A stretch of 15,166 bases of DNA from Planctomycetota bacterium (GTDB taxonomy: Bacteria > Planctomycetota > Phycisphaerae > WQYP01): contig JAJYGE010000494.1 in the NCBI GenBank assembly GCA_021785155.1, positions 1 to 15,166 of the forward strand, given 5' to 3'. Made by a program: the position numbers and the translations under genes. This document shows positions 7,680 to 14,279 of the stretch, piece after piece. The notes under the pieces are model-generated. The model saw only the letters and a program-made list of their open reading frames with translations, was not told where the DNA came from and made no database searches. Each line of letters opens with the position of its first letter. Within the stretch, counting starts at the first letter, position 1.

Positions 7680-8642
7680 TTAATCCGACGCCTTGCCGGC
7701 CAAATAGCCGGCTCCTGCCAACAGAGCCGCGATGACCACCAGAAATGCGATGAACATCAACACATTTTTGGCCAGGAACGGAACCCAAGTGGGCACATAG
7801 CCCTGAAATGTAGCACCAACGGCCACCAGCGTCAGAACCATAACGAACGAGGCTCCCAGCGCCAAACCACCGAAAAGACCAGCCGACGCATCACGCGATT
7901 CGTACATCGCGGCGTAGGTGGGCATCGCCGTTGCAGCCATGGATGCCGAGCCGGATTTCTCCGTCGCGGCACCACCAGCGGCGACTGCAATACCGGAATC
8001 CGAGGAGGCCTGCGAACCAGCGGCACCAGCACCGCCAGGCTGATCAAAAATTCCTGAAGAAGATCCCACGCCGGTCTGCCCGGCAACCGAATGATCGCCC
8101 GGATAAATTTCCTCAAGAAGTTCGGCCCCCAGACTTGTATTGTCGCTTTCACGGGTCAGATCCAGCAGCCCCGAACCGCTACCCACTGAATCCAAGCCGG
8201 ACGGCGATATCGATTCATCCAGAGGTGATGAAATCTGAGTTTGTGCGCTGGCATCCGTTGGCTTGACTTCGCTTTCATCAAATACCTTGACCGGCTTTTT
8301 TCCCATCGCCAGGCCATGGACTGAACCCGCCTTGCCCGGCGCTCGGCCGGCGTTGGATTGACCAGCCATTGATCCAGCCGAAGTATCACCTGAATTGGTA
8401 TCTCCGGCATTCATAATCGGGTTGCCGGTGCCCGATAATGGGGCCAGTTCAATCATACCCTCTTCCAGCGTGCCACCCTGCATATCGCTGGCCATGCGAT
8501 CCACCTGATCCACTTTGTACATCACGCGGTTGCCATCGCGAAATTCTCGAAGCTTATTCTTCTCTACCAGTTCTTTAATTTTATCTTCAGCCAAATTAAG
8601 TTTGGCTGCCGTTTCTTCGGCACTGTAAAACATCTTCGCCAT
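7680..8642 (-). CDS. HTH (excisionase/MerR-like) protein with two C-terminal membrane helices
   Basis: A 320-residue protein of unproven function. The N-terminus (about 4-55) has the pattern of an excisionase-type winged helix: YSAEETAAKLNLAEDKIKEL, then REFRDGNRVMYKVDQVD. A long Gly/Ser/Ala-rich region (about 70-250) follows, holding one ordered-looking stretch at about 155-180, GLLDLTRESDNTSLGAELL, which I take for a conserved linear motif. Two hydrophobic helices at about 257-278 and 290-315 end the protein, leaving the HTH probably cytoplasmic. I recognise the architecture as recurrent in planctomycetes, but not its role. The start at 8642 has GAGGAG 6 bases upstream. A 16-bp dyad sits 33 bases beyond the start codon's 5' side. 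It could be a membrane-tethered regulator, or a scaffold whose HTH fold binds protein instead of DNA. Confidence 0.7.
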   Translation of the reverse strand: MAKMFYSAEETAAKLNLAEDKIKELVEKNKLREFRDGNRVMYKVDQVDRMASDMQGGTLEEGMIELAPLSGTGNPIMNAGDTNSGDTSAGSMAGQSNAGRAPGKAGSVHGLAMGKKPVKVFDESEVKPTDASAQTQISSPLDESISPSGLDSVGSGSGLLDLTRESDNTSLGAELLEEIYPGDHSVAGQTGVGSSSGIFDQPGGAGAAGSQASSDSGIAVAAGGAATEKSGSASMAATAMPTYAAMYESRDASAGLFGGLALGASFVMVLTLVAVGATFQGYVPTWVPFLAKNVLMFIAFLVVIAALLAGAGYLAGKASD

Positions 8643-8675
8643 GAGCCACTCCTCGGTAATAGACGCCGTAACCCA

Positions 8676-8691
8676 ATACGTTCTAACGTAT
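8676..8691 (-). promoter_or_regulatory. Operator-like dyad upstream of the HTH-membrane gene
   Basis: ATACGTT-CT-AACGTAT is a perfect inverted repeat with 7-bp arms and a 2-bp centre, between 33 and 49 bases upstream of the HTH-membrane start. A second, shorter dyad, GTACC-AGAA-GGTAC (8697-8710), lies next to it, further from the gene. The short spacer favours a dimeric protein site over an RNA hairpin. No good -10/-35 pair could be fixed here. Confidence 0.4.
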
Positions 8692-8740
8692 GTAGTGTAC
8701 CAGAAGGTACGGCTGCGCGCCTAGTGCTCTGTCACGCATA

Positions 8741-9217
8741 CTACGGCTTTGCCAGCGCTTTTGCAGCCACTACCATTGCTTTTACCTGCGCAGGCGTTGG
8801 CGGCAAAGTATTGAAATCTTTAAGCCGCAAATCAGATCGGAAATCGCGACTGGCCATAAACTGAATCCGCGATTGCGTTCCGACCAACCGATACACCGCC
8901 ACAACATCATTTCGGGTATCCACAAATAAGAACCCCCAGCGCGATGCCGTAAGCCGCGTCGGTACAACCGTGATTCCACCAACCGCATGTCCCGCATCCA
9001 TGGAAATCGCCGGTGCCGCCATGACCAGATTGCCTGAATTGACCGCACCGAAGTTCCGATGGGTCCACAGCATAACCAAGGCGTTAGCAGTAAGCCCAAC
9101 GCCAATCAGCCACAGCGCCGAGGAAAGCGATGCCACGCGAATATGTTGCCGGGTGTTTTTCATCAACGGATATGGTACGCCCATGCCCCCCGGTTCCGCA
9201 AGGGCCCAAAATGCCAC
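8741..9217 (-). CDS. Small membrane-anchored protein of unknown function
   Basis: Up to 158 residues. The N-terminal part holds one transmembrane segment (SLSSALWLIGVGLTANALVM). After it come a stretch starting VNSGNLVMAAPAIS and a compact C-terminal part with GFLFVDTRNDVVAVYRLVG and ASRDFRSDLRLKDFNTLPPT, which looks like a small folded beta-rich domain outside the membrane. This recalls short anchored planctomycete proteins with a D-T-x-N-x-x-x-x-V-Y pattern, but I cannot name a family. Three in-frame ATGs compete: 9217, 9184 (a G-run directly upstream, poorly spaced) and 9163 (MKNTRQH, the most typical pre-anchor sequence but no clear Shine-Dalgarno). It follows the chelatase gene by 61 bases and is probably co-transcribed with it; this does not by itself imply a role in tetrapyrrole metabolism. 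Confidence 0.6.
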   Translation of the reverse strand: MAFWALAEPGGMGVPYPLMKNTRQHIRVASLSSALWLIGVGLTANALVMLWTHRNFGAVNSGNLVMAAPAISMDAGHAVGGITVVPTRLTASRWGFLFVDTRNDVVAVYRLVGTQSRIQFMASRDFRSDLRLKDFNTLPPTPAQVKAMVVAAKALAKP

Positions 9218-9278
9218 GGCCCAACGGCCAGCATTCCTCGAAGCAGGCTACGGCCCCAAGACTCCATACCAACCATAC

Positions 9279-9800
9279 TCATCGTACTGCCGCACCGGGC
9301 GGTGCGTTGGGGCAGCCCGCTGTGCGGCATGAATTGCAAATATATTTATTGGTTTCACAAACTTCCCGTTGATGGCGCCCCCGGGTCTGACAGTAATCAC
9401 AACTGTAGTTCCGCCTGCCGCAATCGGTAATCCGGGCCATGATGACATGGGCAATTTTCTCGTCCAGCCCCAGTGGCGGCGTAATATGAAAGGCCACAGG
9501 TGAATGTTCCTTGGCCGCCTCCGCCACCAGCCGCGGGATGTCCGTCGTGCTGTGCCGGCCGGGCGATAAAAAATAAGGATGCACCACGACACGCGTCGCA
9601 CCCTGTCGCACGCAGGCGGCAAACGCCTCGGCAATCGTTGGAGAAGCCAGTTCCATATGGGCAGGCTCTACAATATTGCATCCGCTGACCCGGCGGAATA
9701 AAGCCACCACATCATCAAGCATGTTATTAGCCGATGCCAAACGACTGCCATGATCCACGATGATGATTCCCAAATTCTCTGCCCGAGTGGTATTGAGCAT
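9279..9800 (-). CDS. cbiX: Sirohydrochlorin chelatase (CbiX/SirB type) with cysteine-rich tail
   Basis: A 173-residue protein. Residues 10-125 form one CbiX domain: IIIVDHGSRLASANNML carries the first metal-site histidine (His17), and VVVHPYFLSPGRHSTTDIP carries the second (His74). The family inserts Co2+ or Fe2+ into sirohydrochlorin for cobamide, siroheme or heme d1 synthesis; sequence alone does not tell which metal. Single-domain members are usually about 115-145 residues and act as dimers. Here the last 47 residues add seven cysteines (127, 134, 137, 148, 155, 158, 163), including two CxxC pairs, suggesting a bound Fe-S cluster or zinc. The start ATG has GGAG 8 bases upstream. A TACAAT box at 9839-9834 could be its -10 element. 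The small membrane protein gene follows after 61 bases; a 221-base spacer separates it from the divergent 169-residue protein gene. Confidence 0.86.
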   Translation of the reverse strand: MLNTTRAENLGIIIVDHGSRLASANNMLDDVVALFRRVSGCNIVEPAHMELASPTIAEAFAACVRQGATRVVVHPYFLSPGRHSTTDIPRLVAEAAKEHSPVAFHITPPLGLDEKIAHVIMARITDCGRRNYSCDYCQTRGRHQREVCETNKYICNSCRTAGCPNAPPGAAVR

Positions 9801-9833
9801 TCGATTTTCTCCAAACGGCTTCTTCTATGGTGT

Positions 9834-9839
9834 ATTGTA
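9834..9839 (-). promoter_or_regulatory. Possible -10 box for the chelatase gene
   Basis: TACAAT on the minus strand matches TATAAT at five of six positions and lies 33 bases upstream of the chelatase ATG. No good -35 partner is visible at 16-18 bases. The rest of the 9801-10021 divergent spacer shows no gene or clear motif. Confidence 0.25.
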
Positions 9840-10021
9840 GCACGGTGTTGCACATCGGAACTATCCGCGCCAGCCATGATCGTATTTTATCAGACATTGT
9901 CACTGGCGGAAAAAGCCGCGGATTACTCACGAAATCACCGGGACGAGCCGATGAACTAAATTATACAAGTCTACGTGATCCGAATAGTATGCAAGTCGTG
10001 TTTTTGATGAGGAGAGTAGAA

Positions 10022-10531
10022 ATGATTAGCGTAGAGGTACTTAAGAAAATGGTTCCAACCATCGCGCCGGTGATGACCGCATGGGCTGAGAATATGGAGC
10101 GTTTGGCGATGGAAAAGGGTGTGGCACTGGACTCATTGCAATGGGGTGACGCCTTGCGGGCCGGCGTTCAGCGGCCCGAGAGAGTGCGCATCATGAATGT
10201 TGATGATATCCCGCTACCTAACCCGGAGCTGACTTTTCTGGCACGCGAAACTGGAATTATTACGGATACCACGGATGGCCTGACGTTTGGCCACGGCATT
10301 TTTCTCAAAAACAATTTACCGGATGCCAAACGCCGCCTGATTCACCAACTGGTTCATTGTTCGCAATATGAGAGATTAGGCGAAATGCGTCAATTTATTC
10401 GCGAATATGTGCAATGTTGCCTGGATTTTGGCTATGCCCAATCACCCTATGAATTGGAAGCGGAAGCCCGCACGCAGGAAATATTGGCGGATTTTCATAT
10501 CGGCACGATGACCTGCGGATCGGAGCAATAA
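10022..10531 (+). CDS. Gluzincin-like protein with HQxxH in place of HExxH
   Basis: A 169-residue soluble protein, no signal peptide. IHQLVHCSQYERLG at about residues 107-120 has the shape of a zinc-peptidase helix (H-E-x-x-H followed by x-x-Q-Y/W-E-R), but the catalytic Glu is Gln109 (CAA). Downstream, SPYELEAEAR at about 141-150 fits the glutamate-bearing helix that supplies the third zinc ligand in gluzincins. The preceding LTFGHGIFL also recurs in such small putative metalloproteins. Zinc binding could survive while peptidase activity would be expected to fall or vanish. The frame is open upstream to 9827, but GAGGAG lies 7 bases before the ATG at 10022, which fixes that start. nadA begins 51 bases after the stop. 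I know no pathway link to NadA, and the biological role is unknown. Confidence 0.65.
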   Translation: MISVEVLKKMVPTIAPVMTAWAENMERLAMEKGVALDSLQWGDALRAGVQRPERVRIMNVDDIPLPNPELTFLARETGIITDTTDGLTFGHGIFLKNNLPDAKRRLIHQLVHCSQYERLGEMRQFIREYVQCCLDFGYAQSPYELEAEARTQEILADFHIGTMTCGSEQ

Positions 10532-10560
10532 TCCACAAGAACCTTTTTTGCGGCTATAAT
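10532..10560 (+). promoter_or_regulatory. Possible sigma70-type promoter for nadA
   Basis: TATAAT (10555-10560) matches the -10 consensus fully; TCCACA (10532-10537) matches TTGACA at four of six positions with a 17-base spacer. The nadA ATG is 22 bases beyond the -10 box, so the leader would be short but would include AGAGGTG. Confidence 0.4.
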
Positions 10561-10582
10561 AATCCGTTAAAGAGGTGATTAT

Positions 10583-11800
10583 ATGCACTGGCAACAACCC
10601 ATTCCAAAAGACTATATGCAAATTCCGCATGAGCAACTGCTGGCGAGAATTGCGCAGCGCAAAGCCGCGTTGGGCAAACGGCTGGTGATTCTGGGCCACC
10701 ATTATCAGCAGGATGATGTGGTACGCTTTGCTGATTTTCTTGGAGATTCGTTCCAACTCTCCCGCGAAGCGGCCAAACTGACGGAGGCGGAATTTGTCAT
10801 ATTCTGCGGCGTGCATTTCATGGCGGAGTCGGCGGATGTCTTAACCGCCGCACATCAGAAGGTTATTCTGCCCGACATGGGGGCAGGCTGTTCCATGGCC
10901 GATATGGCGCAGCTTGATGATGTGGAAGATGCCTGGCAGAGTATTACCACGGCATGTGAGGCGGATGCGGATTTTCGACTGGTACCCATCACGTATATGA
11001 ATTCAACCGCGGCGGTGAAAAGTTTTGTCGGCGAACATGGCGGAGCGGTCTGCACGAGCAGCAATTGTGATAAAATTCTGGCGTGGGCCTTGGCCGGACA
11101 AAAGCCATCCGAATCACCGCATACCAAAATCATTTTCTTTCCCGACCAGCATCTGGGTCGAAATACAGCCTATCGCATGGGCTTTCCGCTGGAGTCTATG
11201 GTGGTATGGGATTATCGCCAGCCCAATGGCGGACTGAGCAATCAGCAAATTCGTGACGCGGCGTTTATTCTCTGGAAGGGGCATTGCAGCGTGCATCAAC
11301 TTTTCCGCCCGGAACATGTCGATGATATTCGCAGACGCATGCCCGGCGTGAAGGTACTTGTGCATCCGGAATGCAGTTGGGAAGTCGTGCGGAAGGCCGA
11401 TCTTGTCGGTTCAACAGACTTTATCGGCAAGCAGATAGCCGCGGCACCCGTCGGCAGCAAATGGGCAGTGGGCACGGAAGTACACATGGTACAACGGCTG
11501 GCCAAGGCCCATCCGGAGCAGACGATCGTGGTGCTTTCCGAGTGTCAGTGCCTTTGCACCACCATGTACCGCATCGATCCGCCGCACCTGCTTTATATTC
11601 TTGATAATCTTGTGGCCGGGAGGATTCTTAATGAAATTAAAGTGGATCCGTATGATGCCTATTGGTCGCGTGTGAGCCTGCAGCGCATGCTGGATATCAC
11701 CGCCAACCAGCCGGTTGCCGAACCACCGGAACCACGCCCTGTCCGCACCGGTCATTCAACCCCGCTACACATTGCGCCGATGGCCGCCTTAACCTCATGA
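10583..11800 (+). CDS. nadA: Quinolinate synthase
   Basis: NadA condenses iminoaspartate with dihydroxyacetone phosphate to quinolinate, the second step of de novo NAD synthesis; it is a cytoplasmic [4Fe-4S] enzyme. The 405-residue protein is the longer form (E. coli NadA is 347). Marks are VILGHHYQQDDVVRFADFLG (about 35-54), ESADVL, and three cysteine sites expected to hold the cluster: Cys103 in MGAGCSMAD, Cys264 in HPECSWEV, and one of Cys321/323/325 in SECQCLCTTM. The C-terminal 25-30 residues are Pro-rich and probably unstructured. The start ATG follows AGAGGTG. No nadB or nadC is in the window, so the partner L-aspartate oxidase or dehydrogenase must be elsewhere. It lies 51 bases after the HQxxH gene and has a candidate promoter of its own. 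Confidence 0.96.
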   Translation: MHWQQPIPKDYMQIPHEQLLARIAQRKAALGKRLVILGHHYQQDDVVRFADFLGDSFQLSREAAKLTEAEFVIFCGVHFMAESADVLTAAHQKVILPDMGAGCSMADMAQLDDVEDAWQSITTACEADADFRLVPITYMNSTAAVKSFVGEHGGAVCTSSNCDKILAWALAGQKPSESPHTKIIFFPDQHLGRNTAYRMGFPLESMVVWDYRQPNGGLSNQQIRDAAFILWKGHCSVHQLFRPEHVDDIRRRMPGVKVLVHPECSWEVVRKADLVGSTDFIGKQIAAAPVGSKWAVGTEVHMVQRLAKAHPEQTIVVLSECQCLCTTMYRIDPPHLLYILDNLVAGRILNEIKVDPYDAYWSRVSLQRMLDITANQPVAEPPEPRPVRTGHSTPLHIAPMAALTS

Positions 11801-11873
11801 CATTGGCAACATTCAGCGTATCTGAACGTTAAGTCCAACGAACACCGGAAGCCTTAGCTATGCAGGAGTATGG

Positions 11874-13097
11874 ATGCGTACAACAAGTAGATTCACCACC
11901 GCCGCGCTGATCTGTCTATGCAGCCATGCCGCGGCACTGATCGCCAAAACGCCGACATCGTCGGAGGATGCGTACATTTCCGGTTATGTTTCCGCGGTTT
12001 TACAAATAAAATTCGATTTGCAACATACGGTGGTGGATGTCCACAATGGCGTGGTGACCCTTGGAGATATTCCGGCTCCTCAGGAGATCGCCGTGCGCAA
12101 AACCGTGCGGAACATCAACGGAGTGAAAGCGGTCAAATTCACACCTCCGCCCGGAGTTCAGTCCAATTCATCGCCTTCCGCGTTGCCGCGGGAAAATCCC
12201 GGCGCAATGTCGGAATTGCCGCAATCCGTGAACCCCAAGGCCGGAAATTATAAAATCAGCATGGATACGCAAGCCATGGAGCAGGCGGGCGTGTATCATC
12301 TGCCTACTGGATTTCTGCCTCCAGGACGGCTGTTTCAACCGTTAATCGCTGATCCCAAGTGGCCGGTGTTCAGTGCCTCCTATACACATTACTCCCCGTA
12401 TCATCCCAATGGCCTTAAAGACGTGATCCCGGTGAGCATCGGGGATACGATTCCGTTTGAGCGCGGCGATTGGCCGGACCAATGGCAGTGGGAAGCGGGG
12501 ATGCAGGCGGATGCCTTCGCGTACTTCAATATGGATACCGCGCATAGTGATCTGCAAAATACCGATTTTATGGTCGGTGGATATTTCGCCGCGCGCCATC
12601 GCAATTTTTCATTTCTCATCCGATATTATCATCAAAGTTCCCACCTGGGCGATGAATTTCTCATTGCCAATCCCGCGTATTACGATGGCGGCTTGCGGGA
12701 AAAAATCAGCTATGAAGAACTCAACGCGCTGGCGTCCATTGATTTATTGCATCGCACCGTCAGGTTTTACGCCGGTGCCGGCTATCTGGGTGACGTGGCA
12801 CCGTCTGATCTGGGGCACTGGCGATTTCACTATGGTGTGGAATACCATGGTGCGGTATTCTTCCACAAGGGCACGTGCTTTATGTCTCCCGTCGGTGGCG
12901 TTGATTTCAAGAACTGGAGTGAAAATAATTACGACACCGATATTTCAGTGGTCGGCGGGATTCAGTTGACCAACGGAAAACCGGACAGTTCAAAACTGCA
13001 GTTTCTGCTGGAATTTTATCGCGGACATTCGCCCTATGGACAGTTTTTTGTCAATGAAATTCAATACTTGGGCGTGGGCATACACTTTTACTTCTGA
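11874..13097 (+). CDS. BON-domain plus DUF1207 outer-membrane-type protein
   Basis: A 407-residue exported protein. A signal peptide (about 1-24, TTAALICLCSHAAALIA) is followed by a BON-like domain at about 35-90 (IKFDLQHTVVDVHNGVVTLG, then VRNINGVKAVKF), a Ser/Pro linker, and from about 140 to the end a DUF1207 region (GRLFQPLIADPKWPVFSASY; FSFLIRYYHQSSHLGDEF; FYAGAGYLG). The alternating aromatic/hydrophobic strands and the final IHFYF, ending in Phe as many outer-membrane barrels do, point to a beta-barrel. BON domains are thought to bind membranes or phospholipid. The function of DUF1207 is unknown. AGGAG lies 5 bases before the ATG. Its last 10 bases overlap the convergent glycine-oxidase gene. 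Family call firm for DUF1207, somewhat less for BON. Confidence 0.8.
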   Translation: MRTTSRFTTAALICLCSHAAALIAKTPTSSEDAYISGYVSAVLQIKFDLQHTVVDVHNGVVTLGDIPAPQEIAVRKTVRNINGVKAVKFTPPPGVQSNSSPSALPRENPGAMSELPQSVNPKAGNYKISMDTQAMEQAGVYHLPTGFLPPGRLFQPLIADPKWPVFSASYTHYSPYHPNGLKDVIPVSIGDTIPFERGDWPDQWQWEAGMQADAFAYFNMDTAHSDLQNTDFMVGGYFAARHRNFSFLIRYYHQSSHLGDEFLIANPAYYDGGLREKISYEELNALASIDLLHRTVRFYAGAGYLGDVAPSDLGHWRFHYGVEYHGAVFFHKGTCFMSPVGGVDFKNWSENNYDTDISVVGGIQLTNGKPDSSKLQFLLEFYRGHSPYGQFFVNEIQYLGVGIHFYF

Positions 13098-14227
13098 TCC
13101 CGGCGGGCTGGTATGAACTCACTTATATCGCTTCCCGTCCGCCCGGTGGTTATTAATTCCACTATGAGCGTGGCGGACAATGGTGCCAATCCTATACCAA
13201 TCTTGAAGTGTCCCGCGCAAACATAAACATTATCGTAACCCGGGGCCTTTCCTATGACGGGGCGATGTTTAGGCCCACTTGGCCGCAGCCCCGCCCACAC
13301 ACGCTCTAAAACCGCTGATTTCAGCGCCGGCGCTATATCCGCCGCTCCTTGCAACAGCAGGTCAATCCCCTCCGCCGTATTGGTGGTATCGAAACCGGCC
13401 TCAGGCTCGGTGGTGGATCCCACCAAGATCCGCCCGTCCGGCCAGGGCACCAGAAATATCGGCCCTTTTTTTACGATATGTCGAATCACCGCGTTACGCA
13501 CGCGCAGCAGTAACGCCTGCCCCTTCACGGGTAAAATAGGCGGTGAAATCTCGCCATCAGCCGCAATCAGCGGCAAGCCGATTCCAGCACATACCACAAA
13601 TTTGGCCGCGGTATAACGCTCAGCACCGGCATAGGCCGCAACTACCTGTCCAGACGCCGATTCCAAACGGTCGATCCGCGTTCCTTCATGAACCCGCACG
13701 CCAACGTTGACGCACGCCGCAATAAGTGCCTCCAGTAATTGATCCACATTTACCTGCCCCGACCATCGACATAGCTGTGATCCGTATGGTGCCGAAATAA
13801 TCGCCGATTCGTGTTCCCGTGTTTGTTCCGGAGACAGCATTTCCATGACACGTTTTTCGTCCAATGCCGGCCACGTCCCATTGGCGGCGGCACATTGTTC
13901 ATCAGCAACCTGACACGCTTCGCTGGAGTTGAGCAATTCTAATTTTCCGCGCCGCAGATAATCGACTTGCAGCCCCGATGCGGCCTTCAGGGATTCAATA
14001 AAGGCTCCATATTCCCATAGACTCCGGCGATGCAGTTGCTGCATCGCTCCCGCCCGTGCCATCGGCGGCGGCCACAGCGCCCCCAACGCCGCCCGGCTCG
14101 CCCCCTGAGCACATCGCCCCTGTTCCAGCAGCGTCACCGAAGCGCCCGCCTCTGCCAGCCGCCAGGCCGTCGTTAACCCTATCACCCCTCCGCCGATAAC
14201 CAGAACATCCGTCGTTTGAGCCACCAT
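13088..14227 (-). CDS. thiO: Glycine oxidase ThiO-like FAD-dependent oxidoreductase
   Basis: A 379-residue D-amino-acid-oxidase-family flavoprotein, of normal length for ThiO. The N-terminus VLVIGGGVIGLTTAWRLAEA is the FAD-binding GxGxxG beta-alpha-beta fold, with the acidic residue in LLEQ. GALWPP, the mid-region ILPVKGQALLLR, RILVGSTTEPEAGFDTTNTA and the C-terminal CAGHFKIGIGLAPLSA are the ThiO/DadA-like marks. ThiO oxidises glycine to iminoglycine for the thiazole ring of thiamin. No thiS, thiG or other thiamin genes are visible, so a more general amine oxidase cannot be excluded. AGGAGG lies 6 bases before the ATG. It starts 52 bases after zwf on the same strand and may be co-transcribed. 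Its 3' end overlaps the DUF1207 gene by 10 bases. Confidence 0.83.
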   Translation of the reverse strand: MVAQTTDVLVIGGGVIGLTTAWRLAEAGASVTLLEQGRCAQGASRAALGALWPPPMARAGAMQQLHRRSLWEYGAFIESLKAASGLQVDYLRRGKLELLNSSEACQVADEQCAAANGTWPALDEKRVMEMLSPEQTREHESAIISAPYGSQLCRWSGQVNVDQLLEALIAACVNVGVRVHEGTRIDRLESASGQVVAAYAGAERYTAAKFVVCAGIGLPLIAADGEISPPILPVKGQALLLRVRNAVIRHIVKKGPIFLVPWPDGRILVGSTTEPEAGFDTTNTAEGIDLLLQGAADIAPALKSAVLERVWAGLRPSGPKHRPVIGKAPGYDNVYVCAGHFKIGIGLAPLSATLIVELITTGRTGSDISEFIPARRDQK

Positions 14228-14279
14228 TTGGGGCCTCCTGAATCAACATTCTAATGTGCTGTCCCACCGCAGAATAAAA

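Noticed and set aside
9248..9634. Alternative minus-strand frame within the chelatase gene, with Arg/Trp-rich product
   Set aside because: Composition is not protein-like and the overlapping CbiX frame is clearly real; no sign that the cysteine tail comes from a frameshift into it.
9827..10021. N-terminal extension of the HQxxH protein by 65 residues
   Set aside because: The frame is open but the encoded residues look random, and GAGGAG 7 bases before ATG 10022 fixes the start.
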